Assembly (NCBI GenBank): GCA_963781775.1
Contig: CAWAHE010000003.1
Coordinates: forward strand, 124,001-188,000
Origin: CAVSRC01 sp963781775
GTDB lineage: Bacteria; Pseudomonadota; Alphaproteobacteria; Rhizobiales; Kaistiaceae
Direction of reading: 5' to 3'
DNA length: 64,000 nt
Position numbers and translations under genes: made by a program. A model generated the notes under the pieces. That model made no database searches. It worked only from the letters and a program-made list of their open reading frames with translations, and was not told the DNA's origin. Positions within the stretch are counted from its first letter, which is position 1. Every line of letters begins with the position of its first letter. Of the stretch, positions 34,780-43,576 are shown piece after piece.

Positions 34780-35659
34780 GACGACCGTCGATCTCGCTAA
34801 CGCACGCGCGGCCGGCGCGCGGGATGCCCCGGCGTCGCTCTCCTCGCCGATGGGCGGTCTGATAAGGCTGTTGGTTCTCTTCCTGGTGGCGGGAATCGTG
34901 CTGGTGCCGCTCGTGTTGACGGCGCTTGGCGGCTTCAAGTCGCTCGGCGAGTTACGGACCAATTTCGGCCTGCCCCACGTGTGGCAATGGCAGAATTACT
35001 GGGACATCCTGGCGAGCTGGCGGTACTGGCAGGTACTGTGGAATTCGCTGTTCATCGGCGGTATGACCGTATTCCTGACTGTGCTTTTCGCGGCGCCGGC
35101 CGCATTCGCTTTCGCCCATTTGCATTTCTTCGGCGAGCGATTCCTGTTCAACTACCTCATTGTCGGCCTGACGTTCCCGTTCGCCACCGCGATCCTGCCC
35201 CTGTTCATCAAGATCCGCGATCTTGGGCTGCTGGACAGCCATTGGGGTGTGATCCTGCCGCAGGTGGCGTTTCACCAGGCGATCGCCGTCCTCCTGTTCC
35301 GCAATGCGTTCCGCTCGATCCCTCCGGAACTGATGGAGTCGGCGCTTGTCGACGGCTGCGGCTACATGCGCTTCTTTGCGTGGGTGACATTGCCTTTGTC
35401 AGGGCCGATCCTTGCCACGGTTTCGGTCATCACCTTCGTCAACAGCTGGAACAACTTCCTGCTGCCGCTGGTCGTCCTGAACACCGACGACATGTATCCG
35501 TGGCCGCTCGGCCTGATGGCCTATCAGGGCGAGTACATGACGTTGTGGCAGCTGATCCTCGCGTTCATCACACTGACCATCCTGCCGGCAATTCTTATGT
35601 TCATCTTCGCTCAGAAGTACATCGTGGCGGGCCTCACGGCGGGCGCGGTCAAGGGCTGA
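34772..35659 (+). CDS. sugar ABC transporter permease, MalG type
   Basis: A 295-residue permease with six transmembrane segments, the second half of the heterodimeric channel. The EAA motif appears as E-S-A-L-V-D-G-C-G-Y-M-R-F-F and the protein ends with the typical F-I-F-A-Q-K-Y-I-V-A-G-L-T-A-G-A-V-K-G. No gene for the cognate MalK-type ATPase follows; the next gene encodes an unrelated glycosyltransferase. The transporter must borrow an ATPase encoded elsewhere. Confidence 0.94.
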   Translation: MTETTVDLANARAAGARDAPASLSSPMGGLIRLLVLFLVAGIVLVPLVLTALGGFKSLGELRTNFGLPHVWQWQNYWDILASWRYWQVLWNSLFIGGMTVFLTVLFAAPAAFAFAHLHFFGERFLFNYLIVGLTFPFATAILPLFIKIRDLGLLDSHWGVILPQVAFHQAIAVLLFRNAFRSIPPELMESALVDGCGYMRFFAWVTLPLSGPILATVSVITFVNSWNNFLLPLVVLNTDDMYPWPLGLMAYQGEYMTLWQLILAFITLTILPAILMFIFAQKYIVAGLTAGAVKG

Positions 35660-35754
35660 GCGCCCGCTGACGGCGGGCGGCTATCACGCTGCACCAATCC
35701 TGACTATCGTTGGGCCTTGCGGCACCGAACGAGCAGGGCGGACCGTCTGGCCCG

Positions 35755-37449
35755 ATGGCGATATCCCTCGACAACCTGATCGGCGACAATCGCGCTCGGC
35801 TGGTCGAAGCGGCGGTGGATCGGGTCGCGGGGTCGCCGGTCGCCAGCCTCGCTACGCTGGCAGTCGTCGCCTTCTTGTGTTTTCTGCCCGGCTTCATGTC
35901 CACGCCGCCGCTCGATGGCGACGAGCCATACTATGCGGTGGCCGCGCGCGAAATGGTGGCCACCGGCGATCTCGCGACGCTGGATGTTCAGACCGACCTG
36001 CAACCGTGGCGACCGCGCGGGGCCCAATGGCTGGAGGCAGCCGCGGTTGTTCTCGCCGGCGGCGGCACGCCGCCGATCTGGGTATTTCGGATTCCTTCGC
36101 TGCTGGCCGGCGTGGCCACTGTTCTGCTCACGTGGTGGACGGCGGCGGCTCTCGGCAGTGCGCGGATGGCTCTGCTGAGTGGCCTGTTGGTGGCCGGCAG
36201 TGGCGTCCTCGGGCTGCAGGCGCGGCTGGCCGCCCCCGATGCCCTGCTGGTCGCGGCAACCACGCTCGCCGCCGGTGTGCTGGCGCGGCTGTGGCTGGCA
36301 CGAGATGACGCCCCCGCGGCCGGGTATCTGCCGCTGGTCTTCTGGCTGGCCGTTGGCGCCGGCCTTCTGCTGGGGGGCGCTGTTGCTCCGGCCATGGTGG
36401 CCGCGGCCGTCCTCGTCTTGTCGGTCGAACGCGGATCCTTCGGCTGGTTCAACAATCTGAGGCCCGGCGTCGGCGTCGTCGTTCTTGCGCTTGCGTTGTT
36501 GCCCTGGCTGGCATCTGTCGCGGCTTTGGCGATCGATGATGCCGGCGGGCCCGATGTCGCGTTCCTCACGCGCGTCGGCGTGCCGTTCGCACTCGAGGCG
36601 CCGGTCGGCACCTACGCGCTGCTGGCGCCGCTGCTGGTCGGACCGGCGATGACGTTCATCTTCGTTTCCGTCCCGTGGGTCGTGGATCAGGCGCGGCGGC
36701 CGGCAATTCTCTTTGCGCTCGCCTGGGGCGTGCCGCTCTGGCTCGCCGCAGAATTCATTCCGCAAAAAGCCCCACAATATGTGCTGCCCGCCATCCCGAT
36801 GGTGACCATCATCGCGGCTGCCGCGATCGACGCAGGCGCCGCGCGGATCGGGGGCAAGATCAGCCTTTTCTATTCTGCCGGCCCGCTGCTGTGGCCGCCC
36901 CTGATCGCGGTCGCGCTGCCGATTGCCTATTTCGTTGTGGAGGGCAGCTTCCCGATCGTTGCGCTGGTGGCGTTTGTGATCGCCGCGGTCCTCGGGCCGG
37001 TCGCCTGGCTGTGGTTGAAGCGGGAGAGGGCAGTCGCCGCGGCAGCGATGTCGCTGGTCACCGTCGTGTTTATTTATTTCGGTTTCTTCGGTGGCATCGT
37101 CCCCGGTCTCGGAGCCCTGCGAGTCGCCGAGCGCATCGTTGCCGTTGGCCGTTCAAATCTCGCCTGCCCGAACCCGACGTTCGCGGCCGCGGGTTTCCCC
37201 GAGGAAAGCCTCGTCCTGCTCGCCGGCCGCGATACGCTGCTCACGGACGGCGCCGGCGCTGCCGATTTTCTCGACGTTCCGCTTTGCCGCATCGCCGCGG
37301 TCGATACGACCCAGATCTCTTCGTTCCGCCAGCGCGCAGACGATCTTGGCCTCGAACTGGTCGAACGCGGACGGGTGGGCGGCATCGACCTCCGCAAGTT
37401 CCGCCGCGTCGACATGCACCTGTTTTCGGCCAAGAGCGCGGGAAAATAG
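35755..37449 (+). CDS. ArnT-like membrane glycosyltransferase (GT39/GT83 superfamily)
   Basis: A 564-residue integral membrane protein with about ten or more hydrophobic segments. Near the N-terminus it carries the D-G-D-E-P-Y-Y-A-V-A-A-R-E-M motif, the acidic first-loop signature of polyprenyl-phosphate sugar transferases such as ArnT and protein mannosyltransferases. The C-terminal ~130 residues are a soluble periplasmic part. These enzymes move a sugar from a lipid carrier to lipid A, protein or other acceptors; the acceptor here is unknown. ATG 35755 is used, 95 bases after the permease gene stop, so cotranscription is uncertain. Confidence 0.85.
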   Translation: MAISLDNLIGDNRARLVEAAVDRVAGSPVASLATLAVVAFLCFLPGFMSTPPLDGDEPYYAVAAREMVATGDLATLDVQTDLQPWRPRGAQWLEAAAVVLAGGGTPPIWVFRIPSLLAGVATVLLTWWTAAALGSARMALLSGLLVAGSGVLGLQARLAAPDALLVAATTLAAGVLARLWLARDDAPAAGYLPLVFWLAVGAGLLLGGAVAPAMVAAAVLVLSVERGSFGWFNNLRPGVGVVVLALALLPWLASVAALAIDDAGGPDVAFLTRVGVPFALEAPVGTYALLAPLLVGPAMTFIFVSVPWVVDQARRPAILFALAWGVPLWLAAEFIPQKAPQYVLPAIPMVTIIAAAAIDAGAARIGGKISLFYSAGPLLWPPLIAVALPIAYFVVEGSFPIVALVAFVIAAVLGPVAWLWLKRERAVAAAAMSLVTVVFIYFGFFGGIVPGLGALRVAERIVAVGRSNLACPNPTFAAAGFPEESLVLLAGRDTLLTDGAGAADFLDVPLCRIAAVDTTQISSFRQRADDLGLELVERGRVGGIDLRKFRRVDMHLFSAKSAGK

Positions 37450-37453
37450 CCGA

Positions 37454-38641
37454 TCAGCCGACGGCCGCGACCGCCGCAAGGCTCTGCGCAAGGTCTGCGA
37501 TCAAGTCGTCGGGATCCTCGAGGCCGATGTGCAGGCGGACCAGCGCTCCCTCGGGCTCCCATGATGTTGCGGTCCGGACCGATGCCGGGCGCGGCAGGAT
37601 GGCGAGGCTTTCGAAGCCACCCCATGATGCGCCGATTCCGAACAGATCGAGCCCGTCGATGAATCGTTTTGCCTTGTCCTCGCTCCAGCCATCGAAGACG
37701 ACGCCGAACAGACCGCTCGCGCCGCTCATGTCCCGTTTCCAGAGGGCATGGCCCGGGTCTGACGGGAGGGCAGGGTAGAGGACGCGCGAGACCTCGGGTC
37801 GCGTCTCAAGCCAGGTGGCGACGGCGAGGGCGGAGGCCTGGTGGCGCGCCAACCGAACACCAAGTGTCCGCAGGCCGCGCAACCCGAGGAAGACATCGTC
37901 CGGTCCGACATGATTGCCGAGGTTACGGTGCGTTTCTTTCAGCCTGGGCAATGCCGCCTCGCTTGCTGCGACGGTGCCAAGCATGAGGTCGGAGTGGCCG
38001 CCGATGTACTTCGTGCCGGCCTGGATGGAGAGATCGACGCCGTGCTCCAGCGGCCGGAAGAAGTACGGTGTGGCCCAGGTATTGTCGAACAGGACGGTCG
38101 CGCCCCGGCGCTTGGCCACCGCAGCGATTGCCGGAACGTCCATCATTTCGAAAGTCAGCGAGCCGGGCGCCTCGAGATAAACCGCCGTTGTGTTTTCAGT
38201 GAACAACGCCTCGATCCCGGCGCCGAGCCCCGGTTCGAAGAAGGTCGCCTCGATCCCGAACCGCACCAGATTGGTCGAGATGAAACGGCGAACAGGACCG
38301 TAAACGGTATCGACAATCAGTATGCGATCTCCGGAGGAGAGGCAGGAGAGCAGGGCGGTCGTCGCGGCCGCCAGTCCGGATGGTGACAGGACGCTGCCCG
38401 CGGCGCCTTCCAACTCGGTGATGGCGGACTCGAGTGCCTCGCTGGTGGGAGTACCTTGCCGACCATAGGAATACCGCTGCCGGCCCTGCTGCATTTCGTC
38501 GACGGAGTTGAAGAGGACCGTCGAGGCATGAACCACCGGAGGATTGACGAAAGGTCCGGTCAGATCCTTGTCGCGGCCGGCGCGTACCAGGCGCGTAGCA
38601 GGTGCTTTTGCGGAAAAACCATCGCCAGAGTGTTTTTTCAT
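37454..38641 (-). CDS. metC: cystathionine beta-lyase
   Basis: A 395-residue PLP enzyme of the Cys/Met-metabolism family that splits cystathionine to homocysteine, ammonia and pyruvate. The PLP lysine is Lys211 in G-T-K-Y-I-G-G-H-S-D. The MetC signature R-Y-S-Y-G-R-Q-G-T-P-T near residue 60 and the C-terminal S-W-G-G-F-E-S-L distinguish it from cystathionine gamma-synthase. ATG 38641 is chosen as the family start; codons upstream of it belong to the leader. It is divergent from aapJ, an arrangement frequent in Hyphomicrobiales, with ~230 bp between the two genes for both promoters. Confidence 0.94.
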   Translation of the reverse strand: MKKHSGDGFSAKAPATRLVRAGRDKDLTGPFVNPPVVHASTVLFNSVDEMQQGRQRYSYGRQGTPTSEALESAITELEGAAGSVLSPSGLAAATTALLSCLSSGDRILIVDTVYGPVRRFISTNLVRFGIEATFFEPGLGAGIEALFTENTTAVYLEAPGSLTFEMMDVPAIAAVAKRRGATVLFDNTWATPYFFRPLEHGVDLSIQAGTKYIGGHSDLMLGTVAASEAALPRLKETHRNLGNHVGPDDVFLGLRGLRTLGVRLARHQASALAVATWLETRPEVSRVLYPALPSDPGHALWKRDMSGASGLFGVVFDGWSEDKAKRFIDGLDLFGIGASWGGFESLAILPRPASVRTATSWEPEGALVRLHIGLEDPDDLIADLAQSLAAVAAVG

Positions 38642-38873
38642 GCAGTTGGGTCGGTCGCCCCATTGACGCCGAAAAGGGCAGTTGGCGAAGAAACCTGCCC
38701 AGGCGATGCCCTTGACCCATATCGAATAATGGCCTGTGATAGCCGGGTCAATCGGCTCCAAGCCAAACTGGAGGAGCCGCGTCGGCGTATTTGCCGGCGA
38801 GATCGTTTGTTTTGATCGGCGTGATTCTTTCTCCCTTTGCTAGTCGCGCTGATTCCAATCAAGGAGGGCCAGA

Positions 38874-39893
38874 ATGAAAGGCGCACTTCTAACGATTGCA
38901 GCGGGTGCTATTGCGGCGCTGGCGGTCAGCGCCGCGCATGCGACGACGTTGGACGACGTGAAGGCGAAGAAATTCGTCCAGTGCGGCGTCAACACCGGTC
39001 TGCTCGGATTCGCTTCGACCAACGACAAGGGTGAATGGGCGGGCTTTGACGTGGACTATTGCCGTGCCGTCGCGGCTGCGATCTTCAATGATCCGACGGC
39101 GGTGAAATACACGCCACTCACGGCCAAGGAGCGCTTCACCGCCCTTCAGTCCGGTGAAATCGACATGCTCGCGCGCAATACGACATGGACGATGTCGCGC
39201 GACAGCTCCCTCGGTCTCGTCTTCACCGGCGTCAACTACTATGACGGCCAGGGCTTCATGGTGAAGAAATCTCTCGGGGTCACGTCGGCTTTGGAGCTCG
39301 GCGGCGCGTCGGTGTGCGTGCAGACGGGCACCACGACCGAGCTCAATCTCGCGGACTACTTCAAGCGCAATAACATGCAGTACAACCCCGTCGTCTTCGA
39401 GAAGGTCGAAGAGGTGAACGCTGCATACGATTCCGGTCGTTGCGACGCTTATACGACCGACGCTTCTGGCCTGTACTCGATCCGTCTGACTCTGACCGAT
39501 CCGGACGACCATATGGTTCTGCCGGAGATCATCTCGAAGGAGCCGCTGGGCCCCGTCGTGCGGCAGGGTGACGATCAGTGGTTCACGGTCGTCAAGTGGG
39601 TTGGCTTCGCGCTGCTGAACGCCGAGGAACTCGGGGTCACGTCGGCGAACGTCGACGAGATGAAGTCGAGCCCCAATCAGGAAATCCGGCGCTTGCTCGG
39701 CGTCGACGGGACTTTTGGTGAAGGCATCGGCCTCAGCAACGACTGGGCGGCCAACGCGATCAAAGCAGTCGGCAACTACGGCGAGATCTTCGACCGCAAC
39801 ATCGGCGAAGGCTCACCGCTGAAGATCGCACGCGGGCTCAACGCCCTGTGGACCACCAAAGGCGGCATTCAGTACGCACCGCCGGTTCGCTAA
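38874..39893 (+). CDS. aapJ: general L-amino acid ABC transporter, binding protein
   Basis: A 339-residue periplasmic binding protein of the polar amino-acid family 3. Residues 1-23 form a signal peptide ending A-H-A. The AapJ/BztA hallmark V-Q-C-G-V-N-T-G-L-L-G-F begins the mature domain, and N-T-T-W-T-M-S-R-D follows near residue 102. AAGGAGG lies just upstream of the ATG. It is the first gene of the aapJQMP operon, which takes up a wide range of amino acids. Confidence 0.97.
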   Translation: MKGALLTIAAGAIAALAVSAAHATTLDDVKAKKFVQCGVNTGLLGFASTNDKGEWAGFDVDYCRAVAAAIFNDPTAVKYTPLTAKERFTALQSGEIDMLARNTTWTMSRDSSLGLVFTGVNYYDGQGFMVKKSLGVTSALELGGASVCVQTGTTTELNLADYFKRNNMQYNPVVFEKVEEVNAAYDSGRCDAYTTDASGLYSIRLTLTDPDDHMVLPEIISKEPLGPVVRQGDDQWFTVVKWVGFALLNAEELGVTSANVDEMKSSPNQEIRRLLGVDGTFGEGIGLSNDWAANAIKAVGNYGEIFDRNIGEGSPLKIARGLNALWTTKGGIQYAPPVR

Positions 39894-39903
39894 TCGCATC
39901 AAC

Positions 39904-39928
39904 CCGGGCGGGCCGGAGGCCCGCCCGG
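39904..39928 (+). other. intercistronic stem-loop after aapJ
   Basis: An 11-bp perfect stem (39904-39914 with 39918-39928) with a GGA triloop and no T-run, placed just after the aapJ stop. It would allow excess AapJ over AapQMP by message stabilisation or partial termination. Confidence 0.6.
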
Positions 39929-39978
39929 TACAGCCGGTGTCCCACAAGAAATGGGGCGCCGTCAGGGGGTGGTGACAG

Positions 39979-41172
39979 ATGGCGGTTCAGGACCAGGCAG
40001 AGCGGCTGCCGGAGCAACGCTCTTCGCTCATCTACGACCCGACGTTCCGGGGCATCGTCTTTCAGGCGGTGTTGGCGATCGGCCTCGTTGTCTTCATTGG
40101 CTGGGTCGCCTCCAACACAATTCAGAACCTGCAAAGGGCTCACATCGCCTCCGGCTTCGGGTTCTTCTCCGACCGCGCCGGCTTCGATATTTCGCAGACG
40201 CTGATCTCCTACAGCCCGGAGATGAGCTACGGCCGGGCCTTTCTTGTCGGCCTCCTGAATACGCTGCTGGTAGCGGCACTCGGCGTCTTTTTCGCGTCGA
40301 TCATCGGCTTCACGCTCGGTATCGCGCGGCTGTCGAAGAACTGGCTGATCGGGCGGATCGCCACTGTCTACGTGGAGACGCTGCGCAATATCCCGGTGCT
40401 TCTCCAGCTTCTGTTCTGGTACAAGGCGGTGCTGTCGATCCTTCCGGGGCCCCGGCAGGGCTTCATGCTCCCCTTCGGCAGCAACCTGAGCAACCGAGGC
40501 CTCATCATTCCGTGGCCGGTATTCGGCGAGGGGTTCGGGGCAACGCTGATCGCTTTTGCCGTCGCGGTGGTTGCCGTTGTCGTGGTCGCCCGATGGGCCC
40601 ATCAGCGGCAGATGGCGACCGGACAGATATTCCCGACCTTCAGGGTCGGGCTCGGCATCCTGATCGTCGTGCCACTGGTCGTCTTTCTGGTGACCGGCCG
40701 GCCGATGTCTTTCGATTTTCCCGAGCTCAAAGGTTTCAACTTCGTCGGCGGGGCGCAGATCAAGCCGGAATTTATCGCTCTTCTCGTCGGGCTGTCGCTG
40801 TACACGGCGACCTATATCGGCGAGATCGTGCGTGCCGGCATCCTCGCTGTGGCGCACGGCCAAACCGAAGCCAGTTACGCCCTTGGGCTGCGGCCGGGCA
40901 CGACGCTCCGCCTTGTGGTCATCCCACAGGCGATGCGTGTCATCGTTCCGCCGTTGACCAGCCAGTACCTGAACCTGACCAAGAACTCGTCGCTCGCGGT
41001 CGCGGTCGGCTACCCCGATCTGGTCTCGGTGTTTTCCGGCACGGTGCTCAACCAGACCGGCCAGGCGGTCGAGGTGATCTTCATCACGATGCTCGTCTAT
41101 CTCGCAATCAGCCTGACGACGTCGGGGTTCATGAACTGGTTCAACGACCGCGTCGCACTGGTGGAGCGATAG
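39979..41172 (+). CDS. aapQ: general L-amino acid ABC transporter permease
   Basis: A 397-residue inner-membrane permease of the HisM/BztB type. About eight hydrophobic segments are visible; the N-terminal half holds I-Q-N-L-Q-R-A-H-I-A-S-G-F-G-F and the conserved V-E-T-L-R-N-I-P-V-L-L-Q. The EAA region is G-Q-T-E-A-S-Y-A-L-G-L-R-P-G. It forms the channel with AapM. Its gene lies between the aapJ hairpin and aapM, three bases before the latter. Confidence 0.96.
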   Translation: MAVQDQAERLPEQRSSLIYDPTFRGIVFQAVLAIGLVVFIGWVASNTIQNLQRAHIASGFGFFSDRAGFDISQTLISYSPEMSYGRAFLVGLLNTLLVAALGVFFASIIGFTLGIARLSKNWLIGRIATVYVETLRNIPVLLQLLFWYKAVLSILPGPRQGFMLPFGSNLSNRGLIIPWPVFGEGFGATLIAFAVAVVAVVVVARWAHQRQMATGQIFPTFRVGLGILIVVPLVVFLVTGRPMSFDFPELKGFNFVGGAQIKPEFIALLVGLSLYTATYIGEIVRAGILAVAHGQTEASYALGLRPGTTLRLVVIPQAMRVIVPPLTSQYLNLTKNSSLAVAVGYPDLVSVFSGTVLNQTGQAVEVIFITMLVYLAISLTTSGFMNWFNDRVALVER

Positions 41173-41175
41173 CCG

Positions 41176-42726
41176 ATGTCCGACACAACGGAAGATCGCA
41201 AACCAGACCCCCGTCACATTCCGGGAGCCGAGATCGAGCGCGAAGAAGCGGTCCAACTCGCGTATTCGCGTGAGGAAGAAGAGCCGATCCTGGTGCCGCC
41301 GCGCAGCGAGGTCGGCGCGATTGGCTGGCTACGCGCCAACCTGTTTTCGTCGGTCAGTAACACGATCCTGACGCTCCTCGGCATTCTTCTCGTCGTGTGG
41401 CTGCTTCCGCCGATCATTCAGTGGGCGTTTATCGACGCTGTGTGGGTGGGTGACGGTCGCGAAGACTGCATCAAGCCCGGAACCGGCGCCTGCTGGGCGT
41501 TCGTCGAAGCGAAGTTCCCACAGTTCATGTATGGCCGCTACCCGATCGATGAGCGTTGGCGGGTCAACCTGACCGGCATCCTGCTGGTGATCGGGTTGAT
41601 CCCGATGGCCATCCCGCGCGTGCCATTCAAGCGGGAGAACGGCATCTTTCTGCTGCTGGTCTTCCCGATCGTCGCGCTCATTCTTCTGACCGGCGGCAAT
41701 TTCACCTTTCCGACCGGGCTGGTGTTCGCGCTGGCGGTCATCGGCTGCCTGGTGACCGGGCTGGTGGCCGGCGCTCTGACGGCGTCGCCCGCCGGCCGCG
41801 TCGCGACGATCGCGACAGCGGTCGCCGTGGTCCTGATCGTCGCTTCCTTCGCGATCTCCGCGCCCGAGATTTCGGTTGGCGGCTTGTCCGTTGGCTTGAT
41901 CCAGTTGCTTGTCGCGCTTGCCGCGTTGGTGGCGCTGGCGGCCGGCCTGATGGCTGTCCTGGGCACGGCAGACCGTCCCGGCAGCAACACGCTTTGGACC
42001 GTCTGGGCGGTCATCGTTGGACTCTTCGTCATTGTTCTCCTGCTCACCTTTGATTTCGGAATGCCGTACGTCGAGACGCAGCTCTGGGGCGGTCTCCTGG
42101 TTACGCTGGTCGTCGCCATCGTCGGCATGGTCGCCTCGCTGCCACTCGGCGTGGTGCTCGCGCTCGGCCGTCGCTCCAAACTGCCGGTGGTCAAATTCTG
42201 CTCGATCGTCTTCATCGAATTCTGGCGCGGCGTTCCACTGATCACCGTGCTGTTCATGGCGAGCGTCATGCTGCCGATCTTCCTGCCGCCCGGCGTCAGT
42301 TTCGACAAGCTGCTGCGGGCGCTGATCGGTGTTGCGCTGTTCACGTCGGCCTACATGGCCGAAACGGTGCGCGGCGGATTGCAAGCGATCCCGAAAGGCC
42401 AGTACGAGGGCGCGATGGCTCTCGGCCTCAACTACTCACGCATGATGCAGATGATCATCCTGCCGCAGGCGCTGAAGATTGTCATTCCGGGCATCGTCAA
42501 CAGCTTCATCAGCCTGTTCAAGGATACCAGCCTCGTCCTCATCATCGGGCTGTTCGACCTGCTCGGTATCGTGCAGCTCAACTTCACCGATTCGAACTGG
42601 GCATCGTCGAAGACGCCGGCCACCGGCTACGCCTTCGCGGCGTTCGTCTTCTGGATCTTCTGCTTCGGGATGTCCCGCTACTCCATCTACACCGAACGCC
42701 GGCTGAATACCGGCTACAGGCGCTGA
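41176..42726 (+). CDS. aapM: general L-amino acid ABC transporter permease with extra membrane insert
   Basis: A 516-residue AapM/BztC permease, clearly longer than the ~385-400 residues I expect for the family. The normal parts are present: W-R-V-N-L-T-G-I-L-L near residue 128, then L-W-G-G-L-L-V-T-L-V-V-A, E-F-W-R-G-V-P-L-I-T-V and the EAA-type G-Q-Y-E-G-A-M-A-L-G-L. Between G-G-N-F (about 173) and F-D-F-G-M-P-Y-V-E-T (about 292) there is an additional block with about four hydrophobic segments. It is in frame and has similar GC, so it is not a recent insertion of foreign DNA. Role of the block unknown. Confidence 0.93.
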   Translation: MSDTTEDRKPDPRHIPGAEIEREEAVQLAYSREEEEPILVPPRSEVGAIGWLRANLFSSVSNTILTLLGILLVVWLLPPIIQWAFIDAVWVGDGREDCIKPGTGACWAFVEAKFPQFMYGRYPIDERWRVNLTGILLVIGLIPMAIPRVPFKRENGIFLLLVFPIVALILLTGGNFTFPTGLVFALAVIGCLVTGLVAGALTASPAGRVATIATAVAVVLIVASFAISAPEISVGGLSVGLIQLLVALAALVALAAGLMAVLGTADRPGSNTLWTVWAVIVGLFVIVLLLTFDFGMPYVETQLWGGLLVTLVVAIVGMVASLPLGVVLALGRRSKLPVVKFCSIVFIEFWRGVPLITVLFMASVMLPIFLPPGVSFDKLLRALIGVALFTSAYMAETVRGGLQAIPKGQYEGAMALGLNYSRMMQMIILPQALKIVIPGIVNSFISLFKDTSLVLIIGLFDLLGIVQLNFTDSNWASSKTPATGYAFAAFVFWIFCFGMSRYSIYTERRLNTGYRR

Positions 42727-42743
42727 ACCAAGGGAACCGTGTG

Positions 42744-43535
42744 ATGTCAGAAACCGCCACAGCAGAGGCCCCGGTCCGCGCCAAGTTGAAGGTTTCGGAT
42801 ACCGACGTTGCCATTGAAATCGTCGACATGAACAAGTGGTACGGCGACTTCCACGTGCTCCGGAACATCAACCTGAAGGTCATGCGCGGCGAGCGCATCG
42901 TGGTTTGCGGACCTTCCGGCTCCGGCAAGTCGACCATGATCCGCTGCGTTAACCGCCTCGAAGAGCACCAGAAGGGCAAGATCACTGTCGACGGCATCGA
43001 ACTCACGAACGACCTGAAGCGGATCGACGAGATCCGGCGCGAGGTCGGCATGGTGTTCCAGCACTTCAATCTGTTTCCGCACCTGACGATCCTTGAGAAC
43101 TGCACGCTGGCCCCGATCTGGGTGCGCAAGATGCCCAAGAAGGACGCCGAAGAGATCGCCATGCGCTATCTCACGCGCGTCAAGATCCCGGAGCAGGCCA
43201 ACAAATACCCCGGCCAGCTTTCCGGCGGCCAGCAGCAACGCGTCGCCATCGCACGGTCGCTGTGCATGAACCCGCGCATCATGCTTTTCGACGAGCCGAC
43301 CTCGGCGCTTGATCCGGAGATGATCAAGGAAGTTCTGGACGTGATGGTCGATCTCGCCGAGGAGGGGATGACCATGATCGTGGTGACCCACGAGATGGGC
43401 TTCGCCCGGCAGGTCGCCAACCGGGTCATCTTCATGGATGCCGGACAGATCATCGAGCAGAACGAGCCCGAACAGTTCTTCACCCATCCGCAGCACGAGC
43501 GGACGAAGCTGTTCCTGAGCCAGATTCTGCACTAG
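42744..43535 (+). CDS. aapP: general L-amino acid ABC transporter ATPase
   Basis: A 263-residue ATPase energising AapQM. Walker A is G-P-S-G-S-G-K-S-T, the signature is L-S-G-G-Q-Q-Q-R-V, Walker B is I-M-L-F-D-E-P and the switch His lies in V-V-T-H-E-M-G-F. ATG 42744 is used; a GTG directly before it is in frame. It closes the aap operon, and a perfect stem follows the stop codon. Confidence 0.97.
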   Translation: MSETATAEAPVRAKLKVSDTDVAIEIVDMNKWYGDFHVLRNINLKVMRGERIVVCGPSGSGKSTMIRCVNRLEEHQKGKITVDGIELTNDLKRIDEIRREVGMVFQHFNLFPHLTILENCTLAPIWVRKMPKKDAEEIAMRYLTRVKIPEQANKYPGQLSGGQQQRVAIARSLCMNPRIMLFDEPTSALDPEMIKEVLDVMVDLAEEGMTMIVVTHEMGFARQVANRVIFMDAGQIIEQNEPEQFFTHPQHERTKLFLSQILH

Positions 43536-43549
43536 CCGGGTCAGTGAGT

Positions 43550-43576
43550 ACCGGCGGCCCCGACACGGCCGCCGGT
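43550..43576. terminator. stem-loop between convergent aapP and tspO
   Basis: A perfect 10-bp stem (43550-43559 with 43567-43576) with a 7-nt loop lies between the two convergent stops and touches the tspO stop codon. It can serve both directions; there is no T-run on either side. Confidence 0.5.

Noticed and set aside
32575..34962. 795-codon open frame opposite the sugar ABC genes
   Set aside because: Covers three clear transporter genes on the other strand and has no motif of its own.
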